A stretch of DNA of 13,326 nucleotides from Candidatus Omnitrophota bacterium. Its GTDB lineage: Bacteria; NPL-UPA2; BS750m-G34. The stretch lies in the NCBI GenBank assembly GCA_016783345.1, contig JADHWT010000026.1, positions 1 to 13,326 on the forward strand, read 5' to 3'. The notes below the pieces were generated by a model, which worked only from the letters and a program-made list of their open reading frames with translations, was not told the DNA's origin and did not search any database. Shown in pieces: positions 5,713 through 13,296 of this stretch. The number at the start of each line of letters is the position of its first letter. Within the stretch, counting starts at the first letter, position 1. Position numbers and translations under genes: made by a program.

Positions 5713-7359
5713 TTAAAATTCCATTCGTTTAAGATTCCTCACCCCGGAATAGAGTGGCAGGAAGGCAGTTAATATGCTTAACATAATTATAGCGGACATG
5801 GCCCAGAATAAAAAACGATGGAAAAAAGCCGTAGTGATAGTCCCTTTAATGAGGAAAAGATGTAATGGCAGCCCTATAAGACTTACTGTAATCAGGACAT
5901 AACCGAGGCTCAGGATAAAATCAAGTGTCCCTCCAAGACCTGAGACAATGCGGGAAGGATTGTCAGAACGAAAATTCGGGAAGACTGCCCCAAGGCCTAT
6001 TGACAGCCCGCTCAGCGCAAAAGACATAAATCCTACGATAAGACAGGATAAGGTAAAAATCAATCTATCGACATTTAGCATAATATTCGAAAATATCATT
6101 AAACCTTCTGTTATAAAAAAAGATAAAATAACGCTGCACCAGAACTTCTGCAGGAGCAGCTTTTTAAAAGAAATAGGCGCAAGGCCGATAAACCAGAACC
6201 TCTTTCCTTCCAGGGAGAAGAGTGGAAACATAAAACGCGTGGTAAGGGTTGATAGCGTAAGCCCCATAGCGGTTAGATTAAAAAAAGAAATAATATTTTT
6301 CCAGAACGGGGAAAGGATGCCGTAGTTACGATTACGAAGATTAGCGATATATAAAGCAAGAAGACCGAAAAAAATAATAAACTGTGTCCATTGAGACGGG
6401 TCGCGGATGAAGGTGCGGATATCCTTAAAAAGCAGGGCCCTGCAAGGGGGAGACAGAACAGGAAAAGATTTCTCCACACGCCCTATAATGCCTCTCCCCA
6501 GAGGATATAATCTCTTTATCCCCCATCCCTTTGTCTTTATCCATCCCGGATAATAGAGCTTAGGGACGAAGGCAAAAAGGAGATAAGGGAGATAAAGGGC
6601 ATTGGCAAGTAAGAGGAAAAAGAAAAACAAAGAATGAGAGAGCTCTCTTTTCCCGGCTAAAAGTATCCCTTCACTCGCCCAGTAACTGGGTAAAAGCGGG
6701 TGCTGGCTAAATTGAAAGCCCTTTAATAATTCATTCATCATAGGGGAAAACTCAAAGTGTGAGAGAAAAATCATGCCCGGTATAACTATCACCAGTATTG
6801 CAAGAAGTAAGACTCTAGGACGCTTTAGAGGATAAAATCGCGCTATAATCATCATGAGCCCCACCCCCAAAGCGGCGGGGATAAGGATAAAGGTGAGAGT
6901 TACAGGAACGAGAAAAAGATAAAACCAGAAAGATACACCCCTTACATGGGCGAAACTCAAAAGGAGCGGTCCCCCTAAAAACACAAATGCCCATGAACTA
7001 AAAATGACAGTCTCTCCAAACTTGGTCAAAAAAATGGACCGAAAATTTATAGGAAGGGTAATCAGGAATTCAAGTTCTTTATCCATATAGAGCGTTGCCA
7101 GGGCAACAATGACGTTACTGAATATGAGCATGAAAAAGACAACCACAAAGAATAACGCAATAAGTCTATCCATTAAAAGGCGGCCGAATGGAGGGAAATT
7201 CATAAGGTAATTAAACCCCTCATAAAAAAGCAGGTACCCGCCGACGAGGAAAAAAATTATAAAGAAGGTAATAACGCCTATTTTAAGTGAAGAATGCCTC
7301 CTCAAATGTCTTATTGAATTTTGGAGCATCCACAGGCGGGTACGCAGGATATGTTTCAT
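5713..7359 (-). CDS. ABC transporter permease (ABC-2-like exporter membrane subunit)
   Basis: About 548 residues and very hydrophobic, with roughly twelve candidate membrane segments (for example IGVITFFIIFFLVGGYLLFY, ALFFVVVFFMLIFSNVIVAL, SFFITEGLMIFSNIML, IIMLSILTAFLPLY). The pattern of an N-terminal basic helix (LRTRLWMLQNSIRHLRRHSS), then FSNVIVALATLYMDKELEFLITLPI, resembles the ABC_tran_2/putative ABC exporter family, in which a large half-permease pairs with a separate ATPase. The frame is open to 7509, but residues upstream of ATG 7359 are translated repeat DNA (7375-7545) and unlike any permease, so I chose MKHILRTRL. No good Shine-Dalgarno is seen. Partner: the ATPase at 7538-8260. 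Substrate unknown. Confidence 0.82.
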   Translation of the reverse strand: MKHILRTRLWMLQNSIRHLRRHSSLKIGVITFFIIFFLVGGYLLFYEGFNYLMNFPPFGRLLMDRLIALFFVVVFFMLIFSNVIVALATLYMDKELEFLITLPINFRSIFLTKFGETVIFSSWAFVFLGGPLLLSFAHVRGVSFWFYLFLVPVTLTFILIPAALGVGLMMIIARFYPLKRPRVLLLAILVIVIPGMIFLSHFEFSPMMNELLKGFQFSQHPLLPSYWASEGILLAGKRELSHSLFFFFLLLANALYLPYLLFAFVPKLYYPGWIKTKGWGIKRLYPLGRGIIGRVEKSFPVLSPPCRALLFKDIRTFIRDPSQWTQFIIFFGLLALYIANLRNRNYGILSPFWKNIISFFNLTAMGLTLSTLTTRFMFPLFSLEGKRFWFIGLAPISFKKLLLQKFWCSVILSFFITEGLMIFSNIMLNVDRLIFTLSCLIVGFMSFALSGLSIGLGAVFPNFRSDNPSRIVSGLGGTLDFILSLGYVLITVSLIGLPLHLFLIKGTITTAFFHRFLFWAMSAIIMLSILTAFLPLYSGVRNLKRMEF

Positions 7360-7374
7360 AATAAGTAAAAATTT

Positions 7375-7545
7375 AAAGCTAAAAGAGATGCTATTTTCGT
7401 AGCCGGATATCTTTCTTTCGAGCGGGCACGGTGTCCTGACTGGCGAAGCCGTGGCGAAGGACGAGCGAGAGAGAAAACTAAGTGTAGTTTTCCACGCAGG
7501 GGAAAACAAACGCTCCGGCGGAAAATACGCATCTCTTTTAGCTTT
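7375..7545. repeat. 171-bp element with about 32-bp terminal inverted repeats
   Basis: Left arm 7375-7407 begins AAAGCTAAAAGAGATGC; the right arm 7514-7545 is its reverse complement apart from a one-base and a two-base indel and one or two substitutions. Inside are a perfect 8-bp hairpin (GAAAACTA 7473-7480 with TAGTTTTC 7485-7492, loop AGTG), a GTCCT/AGGAC stem (7433-7437 with 7458-7462) and a direct repeat TGGCGAA (7441-7447, 7452-7458). No meaningful ORF and no clear target duplication. It carries the ATPase stop (7538-7540) and ends 15 bases before the permease start. It looks like a MITE- or BIME-type element, possibly affecting mRNA stability between the two ABC genes. Confidence 0.8.
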
Positions 7546-8260
7546 TCGTTAGTTCCAAAAATATATCCTCTAAGTGCCCTGCCTCTTTTGCCTTGCTCTT
7601 TAGCTCACTTAATGTGCCCATGGCGATAAGATTTCCATGATCAATAATAGCGATGCGATGGGCTACTTCTTCAGCTACTGATAGGGTATGGGTAGAGAGG
7701 AATATAGCCACCCCTTCCCTTGCCTTATTTCGAAGGATATCCTTTACCAGACGCACGCTCTTAGGATCAAGGCCAACCATGGGTTCATCAATAATAATAA
7801 TGCGGGGGTCATGTAAAAGGCTCGCAGAAAATATTAGTTTCTGCCGCATACCGTGGGAATAGTCCTCGATTAGCCTGTCCCCGAAATCAGCTATCTCAAA
7901 GGTGCCAAGGATTTTTTCTATCCGCTCTCTTAAATCTTTTACCATGTAGAGCTCACCAATGAATTTTAAAAATTCCCTCCCTGAGAGTTTATCGTAGAGA
8001 TAGGGCTGGTCAGGGATATAACTTACCAGCCTCAGGGCATTAATCCTCTCCTTTCCTAAATCATATCCCCCTAAGGTTACTTTACCAGTCGTGGGTTTTA
8101 AAAGCCCTGTCAGAAGTTTTATAGTTGTCGTCTTTCCGGCGCCATTAGGGCCAAGGAAGGTAAATATTTCACCTTCTCTTATTTCCAGGTCGAGTTTCTT
8201 AACAGCCCACAAATCCTCAAATCTTTTACTTAAGTTTTCTACCTTAATCATAATATTCAT
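7538..8260 (-). CDS. ABC transporter ATP-binding protein
   Basis: A 240-residue nucleotide-binding domain. Walker A GPNGAGKTT (37-45), Q-loop Gln85 in YIPDQPYLYDKLSG, signature YSHGMRQ (134-140, a YSxGMxQ form usual in ABC-2 exporters), Walker B IIIIDEP (154-160), D-loop GLDP, H-loop STH (His191). It should drive the downstream permease. The start at ATG 8260 (MNIMIKVENL) has GAGGTGG upstream and overlaps the transglutaminase gene by 17 bases; ATG 8251 (MIKVENL) is also possible. The stop lies inside the right arm of the inverted-repeat element. It is last in the tight run that starts with the glycosyltransferase. Substrate unknown. Confidence 0.93.
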   Translation of the reverse strand: MNIMIKVENLSKRFEDLWAVKKLDLEIREGEIFTFLGPNGAGKTTTIKLLTGLLKPTTGKVTLGGYDLGKERINALRLVSYIPDQPYLYDKLSGREFLKFIGELYMVKDLRERIEKILGTFEIADFGDRLIEDYSHGMRQKLIFSASLLHDPRIIIIDEPMVGLDPKSVRLVKDILRNKAREGVAIFLSTHTLSVAEEVAHRIAIIDHGNLIAMGTLSELKSKAKEAGHLEDIFLELTKS

Positions 8261-9731
8261 ACCCCACCACCTCAATCTTTATATTACCGATAAGCCGCGC
8301 TATATCTATCTGGGACTCAATCCCTCCTTCAGCCAATTTAATGTGGGTTGCATTGGCTATCTCTTCACCAAAGGTAGGGTCAATAGCAATCCATTCCCCG
8401 ACAAAGACCTCTGGCCAGGCGTGATAGAAAAAATACCCATTAAGATACACAAGCCCCACGCATACCTTTGTAGAGATGCCCAGTGAACGGGCGAGCGCCG
8501 TAAAAAGTATTGTGTGCTCATTGCAATCCCCCTGTCTAATCTTTAGCACCTCTACTGCTGACGGGATACTTAAGGCAGGTTGTTTTTTTATATTCCGATA
8601 GACCCAGCAGTTTAGTTTTTTGACCATCTCCCAGGGATCTTTTTCCTCTCCCACAATCTTGTTAGCTGTATCCTTAATTTCATAATTGTCTACCTGGATA
8701 AAAACATCCCCTTCTAAAAATTCTTTTTCTATTTGCCCGGGTACACCGATACCCCCTATACCACGTTGGGTATAGGGTTCACTATCTTTTCTTATTATAA
8801 CAAGCCCTTCCTCTTTATCCAGGACCGTTTGCCTGCGGTCACTAAAGTCCTCAAGATCCACTCCGCTTATCTTCAAGCGCAGCTCCCTAATTTTCTCCGG
8901 CGCGGTTATCTCTTCTTTAACAGGAATAGCGACTGCATAGGCGAGGTCTACTTTCTCCTTTTTCTGCTTAGCCCATGTTAAAGCCTCTTGCCTATCCTCC
9001 TTCACCATCACCCAGCCAAGAGGCGTCTCTTCTCTCAAGATCTCTCCCCCTTCAGTAATCAAGGCACGGCTTGAGACACCGTGGTATCTTACTTCTACGG
9101 GCATAACCTCACGCATCTCTCCCTTAAAAAGATATTCTTCCTTCTCTCCCACTGTTACCTCTGCCTTTCCGATGCTCAACGTCAAGGGATCAATTAGATT
9201 CACAGTAAAACGCCTGCCCGGATAAAGGGACGGCAATACATAAAATGGCGTGAGTGTATTGGCAAGCAAAACCTCTTCCTTTATATCTATCTCTTTATGA
9301 AATACATTACCGGCTGATTTAACCGAAACTAAAAGTTTATTCCTTTGACACTCTCCCTTTATGCCAATACGATACTCACCGGAAGTAACCCTCATCTCAA
9401 ACTTTTTTAATCTGTATAAACTATCTACAAAGGAAAACCCCTCCAGATTCAGGTTATACTCTTCTCCTGCCATTGTCAGAAATAGTTTAGTTCTATTCGT
9501 AATATTGTACCCCTCTTCGTCATTAAGGATTTCAGGGGAAATAGTAGTATAGGAAAAACCTACCTTCTTATCCCGGTAATATATGCCCATCCATTCCCGG
9601 CGAAATGGTGGTAGCTTAAAGATAAAAGATTGGAAAGATTGAGGCTGAATGACCTCCTTATAGATGAGAAGGCCCATCATGCTGAGCCAAAAAATGGTTA
9701 AAATTATTCCACATATTCGAAATTTCACCAT
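8244..9731 (-). CDS. Membrane-anchored transglutaminase-like protein
   Basis: A 495-residue protein. Residues 6-24 form one N-terminal membrane segment (ICGIILTIFWLSMMGLLIY), then a long beta-rich extracytoplasmic region (about 45-290), then a transglutaminase core. The triad is visible: Cys403 in QGDCNEHT, His437 in YHAWPEVFV, Asp451 in IAIDPTF. Such cores act as cysteine proteases, amidases or crosslinkers; which applies is unknown. The gene starts 3 bases after rsmA and overlaps the ABC ATPase gene, so it is translationally linked to a predicted exporter. A role in processing something the transporter moves, or in the envelope, is inference. The ATG at 9731 gives the anchor and no alternative is better. 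Confidence 0.85.
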   Translation of the reverse strand: MVKFRICGIILTIFWLSMMGLLIYKEVIQPQSFQSFIFKLPPFRREWMGIYYRDKKVGFSYTTISPEILNDEEGYNITNRTKLFLTMAGEEYNLNLEGFSFVDSLYRLKKFEMRVTSGEYRIGIKGECQRNKLLVSVKSAGNVFHKEIDIKEEVLLANTLTPFYVLPSLYPGRRFTVNLIDPLTLSIGKAEVTVGEKEEYLFKGEMREVMPVEVRYHGVSSRALITEGGEILREETPLGWVMVKEDRQEALTWAKQKKEKVDLAYAVAIPVKEEITAPEKIRELRLKISGVDLEDFSDRRQTVLDKEEGLVIIRKDSEPYTQRGIGGIGVPGQIEKEFLEGDVFIQVDNYEIKDTANKIVGEEKDPWEMVKKLNCWVYRNIKKQPALSIPSAVEVLKIRQGDCNEHTILFTALARSLGISTKVCVGLVYLNGYFFYHAWPEVFVGEWIAIDPTFGEEIANATHIKLAEGGIESQIDIARLIGNIKIEVVGYEYYD

Positions 9732-9734
9732 TCT

Positions 9735-10535
9735 TCAATTCCGCTTATATAATACCTTATAGAGTTTACGTAATTCTTTTAGCGATAGTGTCTCGGGACG
9801 CCTGGTTCCTTCAATATCTGCCCCTCGAAGACTCGGGACGATTTTATCCTTCTCCACATCCTTCAGGGCTTTCAGTGTATTAGACAACATCTTTCTCCTT
9901 TGATTAAAGATTGTTCTAACCATCTTAAAAAAATGGGCCTCATCTTTTAAATAAAAGGCTCCGTCCTCTCTCATATACATCTTTACTACAGCTGAAAAAA
10001 CTTTAGGCGGGGGGTGAAATGAACCGGGTTGGATTTTAAATGCGAGGGAAGGATGAGTTGAAAATTGGGCAGCTATAGATAAGATCCCGTAGTCTTTGCT
10101 AAAAGGCCTTGCTACCAGTCTCTTTGCTACCTCCAGCTGCATGGTGAGGACCATAAGGGAAATTTTTTTTCGCCATCCAAATAGTTTAAAAAGTATTGGC
10201 GCGGTTAAATAATAAGGGAGATTTGAAATTACCTTAATCTTTTCTTTTGTCTTAGAAAAAACCATTCTCTCCCAGTCAATCTCTAGACAATCTCCTTCGA
10301 TAAGAGTAAAAGCCCCAGCGCTTTCGTGAAAGTGTTCGGTTAAGTAAGAACAAAATCCTCTGTCAATCTCTATACCTACCACACGGGCCCCGGTTTTAAT
10401 AATTTCTTGTGTGAGGATACCTCTCCCAGGCCCTATCTCCACAACTATTTCACCTGGTTTAAGCTCCCCCAAGGCTACTATTTTTTGAGCTATACTTTTA
10501 TTCTTTAGCAGATGCTGGCCAAATCTCTTCCGCAT
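9735..10535 (-). CDS. rsmA: 16S rRNA (A1518/A1519-N6) dimethyltransferase
   Basis: A 266-residue KsgA/RsmA/Dim1 enzyme that dimethylates two adjacent adenines in the 3'-terminal 16S helix, a late step of 30S assembly. FGQHLL (5-10) is the family N-terminal signature, VEIGPGRGILTQEI (32-45) binds S-adenosylmethionine, GIEID (54-58) is the acidic loop, and SNLPYYLTAPI (104-114) is motif IV with the catalytic NLPY. FNQRRKML and the LRKLYKVL C-terminal helix are also typical. Length is normal. The ATG at 10535 overlaps the pdxA stop by one base (TAATG). The surA-pdxA-rsmA order is the same as in Enterobacteria. Confidence 0.97.
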   Translation of the reverse strand: MRKRFGQHLLKNKSIAQKIVALGELKPGEIVVEIGPGRGILTQEIIKTGARVVGIEIDRGFCSYLTEHFHESAGAFTLIEGDCLEIDWERMVFSKTKEKIKVISNLPYYLTAPILFKLFGWRKKISLMVLTMQLEVAKRLVARPFSKDYGILSIAAQFSTHPSLAFKIQPGSFHPPPKVFSAVVKMYMREDGAFYLKDEAHFFKMVRTIFNQRRKMLSNTLKALKDVEKDKIVPSLRGADIEGTRRPETLSLKELRKLYKVLYKRN

Positions 10536-11491
10536 TATTTTTTATCTCTTGCAAGCCTCGCTGCAATCTTCACTGCCTCAAGAAGTGAGCTTTCCTTGGC
10601 ACAGCCTTTGCCTGCAATATCATAGGCTGTGCCATGTCCCGGAGAGGTGCGGATTATGGGGAGCCCGAGGGTCACATTAACGGTCTTTTCAAAATAATTC
10701 ATCTTTAGAGGTATAAGGCCCTGGTCATGATACATCGCCACAACCATATCAAATTTATTTGCATAATGAAAAAGGCTATCCGCCGGATAAGGTCCTGAGA
10801 CCTTTATACCTCTACGACAGGCCTCTTTAATTGCCGGCAGGATCTCTTTCTTTTCTTCCTTTCCTAAAAGTCCTTCTTCTCCCGCATGCGGATTAAGCCC
10901 GGTTACAGCTATACGAGGACTATTAATCCCAAGGGACTTACAAGCCGCATTTGCAAGGATTATATTTTTAAGGACCTCTCTTTTTTTAATAAACCTGCTT
11001 ACATCTTTTAAAGGGACGTGACGTGTAACAAGGACAACCCTAATCCTGCCCCCAATGAGACACATGGCAAATTCCTTAGTTTTCGTAAGATGGGCTAGAA
11101 ACTCTGTATGCCCAGGGAAAGGAAGTCCTGCCTCTTCCATCCTCTTTTTATTAATAGGTAATGTTACTATCCCCTGGACACTTCCTGAAAGGGCCATGCT
11201 AACTGCTTTTTCAATAGATTTAATAGCAAGTTTTGCAGGTGATAAATTCGCCTTTTCTATCTCAATTAAATCTATCTCCCCTCTCTTAAATGTGGCCTTG
11301 CTTATGTCTTTGATTTTATTGATCTTAATAGAGGCTCTGATTAATTTACAGGCGCGCTTAAGAGGGGATATCTTTCCTATGACTATAGGCCGCGAATACT
11401 TGAAGATAACTCCAGAAGCAAAGGCCTTGATTATTATCTCCGGCCCAATGCCAGCGGCATCGCCGATAGTTAAGGCAAGGATTGGTTTAAT
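10535..11491 (-). CDS. pdxA: 4-hydroxythreonine-4-phosphate dehydrogenase, apparent ATT start
   Basis: Oxidises 4-phosphohydroxy-L-threonine in pyridoxal-5-phosphate synthesis. The family N-terminal motif TIGDAAGIGPEI (8-19) and the three metal-ligand histidines are present: His158 (TRHVPL), His201 (NPHAGEEG), His255 (MYHDQG), with substrate His128 in PGHTEF. The frame is open and free of stops from 11491, giving 318 residues, normal for PdxA. The first ATG in frame is at 11197 and would remove 98 residues including the GDxAGIGPE motif. No ATG, GTG or TTG exists between an in-frame stop in the surA tail and 11197. An ATT at 11489-11491 gives MKPILALTIGD, exactly the family start, and overlaps the surA TAA by one base. 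Non-canonical initiation, sequencing error or a start-loss mutation are the options. Confidence 0.92.
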   Translation of the reverse strand: MKPILALTIGDAAGIGPEIIIKAFASGVIFKYSRPIVIGKISPLKRACKLIRASIKINKIKDISKATFKRGEIDLIEIEKANLSPAKLAIKSIEKAVSMALSGSVQGIVTLPINKKRMEEAGLPFPGHTEFLAHLTKTKEFAMCLIGGRIRVVLVTRHVPLKDVSRFIKKREVLKNIILANAACKSLGINSPRIAVTGLNPHAGEEGLLGKEEKKEILPAIKEACRRGIKVSGPYPADSLFHYANKFDMVVAMYHDQGLIPLKMNYFEKTVNVTLGLPIIRTSPGHGTAYDIAGKGCAKESSLLEAVKIAARLARDKK

Positions 11492-12449
11492 CTTTTTTAA
11501 TAGAGATATAGGAATTTTCTTTGAGGTTAGCTAACCACTTTTGATAAGTTTTTGCAAATTTTTCCTGAAAAAGTTTCTGTTTTATTTCTTCCTTAACTTC
11601 ATCAAAATTCTTTGCCTGGGCCTCTTTTACAGCCTCGACCTTCATGATCTGATAGCCCAATCTCGTTTTGATTATGTCACTTACTTCTCCAACCTTAAGG
11701 GCCTTTATGACCTCTCTTATTTCAGGGATAAGCTTATCTTCCTCCAGAAAACCCAGGTCTCCTCCGGATGAAGCATTCGGATCTTCTGAATATTCCTTGG
11801 CGAGCATAGAAAAATCTTCTCCTTGTTTTATCTTAGCCAGCACCTCCTGCGCCTTTTTTTCTACCTCCTCCCCGGGGCTATCCTTAATTAGAATATGTTT
11901 AATCTTATACTGAGTCCCGTGAAAAAACTCGCTCCTATTGGTCTCATAGTAATTGCGAATCTCCTCTATATCTACACTGACCTTTAATTTCACTTCCTGG
12001 TCAACAAGCCTCTTAATGCAAAGCTGGTTCTCCAGACGTTGAGAAAATTTGGCCAGGGTAATCTTCTGTTCTTCCAGCGCCTGTTTAAATTTATCTTCAC
12101 TGGTAAATGTTTTTTTTACATTTTCAAGCATTGCCTTCACTTCCCCGGGACTGACCTCGATACTGCGGCTCTTTGCCTCCTGGAGCAGAATCTTTGTATC
12201 AATAAGTTTATTTAAAATTTCCTCTCTCGCCCGGGTTAAGTTCTCAACTAACTCCTCTCCCTCGTAAGCAGCCTGCAATTGTTTGCGCAAGGGGCTAAGG
12301 GTAGTTTCTATCTCGCTCAATAATATTACCTCGCCATTGACAACGGCTATGATTTTCTCTACTACTGAAGACTCGGAGAAGAGAGTATTCTGGCTTAGGA
12401 GGAGAAAAAAAATCAGGGACAGTCCCCACCTATTTTTTTTAATCTTCAC
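11487..12449 (-). CDS. surA: SurA-like periplasmic peptidyl-prolyl isomerase / chaperone
   Basis: A 320-residue protein. Signal peptide MKIKKNRWGLSLIFFLLL with cleavage near LFS-E26; SurA-type N-terminal chaperone helices (about 28-170: VVEKIIAVVNGEVILLSEIE, ILNKLIDTKILLQEA); one parvulin domain (about 181-275: YKIKHILI, AKEYSEDPNASSGGDLGFL, GYQIMKVE). E. coli SurA has two parvulin domains, so this is a one-domain form. SurA escorts outer-membrane proteins through the periplasm, and the barrel protein in this window is a plausible client. I chose GTG at 12447-12449, which gives a classical n-region (KIKKNR) and overlaps the glycosyltransferase stop by 11 bases; a longer frame to 12494 has no signal-like start. 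Codons 8-15 or so derive from a palindromic repeat (12405-12440). Confidence 0.9.
   Translation of the reverse strand: MKIKKNRWGLSLIFFLLLSQNTLFSESSVVEKIIAVVNGEVILLSEIETTLSPLRKQLQAAYEGEELVENLTRAREEILNKLIDTKILLQEAKSRSIEVSPGEVKAMLENVKKTFTSEDKFKQALEEQKITLAKFSQRLENQLCIKRLVDQEVKLKVSVDIEEIRNYYETNRSEFFHGTQYKIKHILIKDSPGEEVEKKAQEVLAKIKQGEDFSMLAKEYSEDPNASSGGDLGFLEEDKLIPEIREVIKALKVGEVSDIIKTRLGYQIMKVEAVKEAQAKNFDEVKEEIKQKLFQEKFAKTYQKWLANLKENSYISIKKD
12405..12440. repeat. GGGAC-N-GTCCC palindromic repeat copy in the surA signal-peptide region
   Basis: Eight A (12405-12412), TCA, GGGACAGTCCCC (12416-12427), ACCTA, then eight T (12433-12440): a short palindrome with the same A-run/GGGACAGTCCC/T-run layout as 2851-2929 but without the inner hairpin. 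On the minus strand it reads GGGGACTGTCCCTGATTTTT and encodes WGLSLIFF of the SurA signal peptide. Confidence 0.75.
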
Positions 12450-13296
12450 GTCGGCCCATTTTAACCACGAGGTCAGCCACAATCCCCAGGACAAAAATTA
12501 TCAAACCCGTCAGAAATATCATAATATCTGATTCCTTAATCTTATGAAGCACTCTCGCATCATATATAGTCCGTATAAGTCCCCAGAAAAGAATCAGAGA
12601 AGCTAACGGAAAAAATATCTTTAACGGTCTAAAATACATGACAGTGCGAAAGACTAACATAAGATAGGCGTAGGTGTCAGTAATGGGATGAAATTTGGAA
12701 CGGCCCACGCGCGGATAATATTCGATAGGGATATATTTGACCTCGAGGTTATCGCTTAAAAATGCAACAGTAATAGTGCTTACCCAGGAATGTCCCTGGG
12801 GAAGAATATTAAAATATCGTAAAGCCAGGTCCCTGCGAAATGCCCTGAAACCGGAATTGAGATCCGGGATCTTTGCCCGCGTAATATACTCAGCCAGTTT
12901 TCTAATCACAAATTTTACAGGACTGCGCAGAAGGCGCCAGCTCCCCCTCTCCTTCTGCCGCCATCCCACCACCATATCATGTCCTTCCATCTCTTTAATA
13001 AGACGGGGGAGATCGTGATTGGGATAGGTATTGTCAGCATCGGTAGTAGCTATAATTTCTCCCCTGGCCTGCTTAATGCCGGTCATGATAGCCCGGCCAG
13101 TACCGCGGTTAGATTTATGCCGGAGAAGGATTACATCTTTACTTCCGGCAATCCGAGCTGTGTTGTCAGTTGAGCCGTCATCAACTACTATAAGCTCATA
13201 CTCATAGCTGCTTTTCGCCATGGCCTCTTTGACAGTATCTATATCTTTGCCAATGGCCTCTTCTTCATTAAAGGCAGGAATAATTATAGTAATCAT
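12439..13296 (-). CDS. GT2-family glycosyltransferase (DPM1/dolichol-phosphate-sugar synthase type)
   Basis: A 285-residue protein. MITIIIPAFNEEEAI (1-15), VVDDGSTDNT (37-46), a glycine-rich stretch NRGTGRAI, the DxD metal site TTDADNTYP (84-92) and IPDLNSGFRAFRRD (143-156) identify the GT-A fold of polyprenyl-phosphate glycosyltransferases. Two C-terminal membrane helices (about 225-245 and 257-279) anchor it. The usual reaction moves a sugar from a nucleotide donor to a lipid phosphate carrier on the inner leaflet; the sugar cannot be predicted. It is the first gene visible of the surA-pdxA-rsmA run. The ATG at 13296 has no strong Shine-Dalgarno. TATAAA lies about 10 bases upstream, but a matching -35 would fall at or beyond the window edge. 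Confidence 0.92.
   Translation of the reverse strand: MITIIIPAFNEEEAIGKDIDTVKEAMAKSSYEYELIVVDDGSTDNTARIAGSKDVILLRHKSNRGTGRAIMTGIKQARGEIIATTDADNTYPNHDLPRLIKEMEGHDMVVGWRQKERGSWRLLRSPVKFVIRKLAEYITRAKIPDLNSGFRAFRRDLALRYFNILPQGHSWVSTITVAFLSDNLEVKYIPIEYYPRVGRSKFHPITDTYAYLMLVFRTVMYFRPLKIFFPLASLILFWGLIRTIYDARVLHKIKESDIMIFLTGLIIFVLGIVADLVVKMGRRED

Noticed and set aside
5948..6325. Plus-strand ORFs across the permease, SurA, ABC and other genes
   Set aside because: All are antisense shadows of well-supported minus-strand genes, without ribosome sites or recognisable domains.
7360..7509. N-terminal extension of the permease frame (50 codons upstream of ATG 7359)
   Set aside because: It is a translation of the inverted-repeat element, low in permease-like character (Ser/Thr/Arg rich), and the ATG at 7359 starts a typical permease N-terminus.
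10535..11491. pdxA as a frameshifted or truncated pseudogene
   Set aside because: Translation from 11491 is continuous in one frame with all conserved motifs; only the initiating codon is non-standard.
12450..12494. 15-codon extension of the SurA frame to an upstream start
   Set aside because: It lies inside the glycosyltransferase gene and would place a non-signal sequence (MSWGLWLTSWLKWAD) before the proper KIKKNR n-region.
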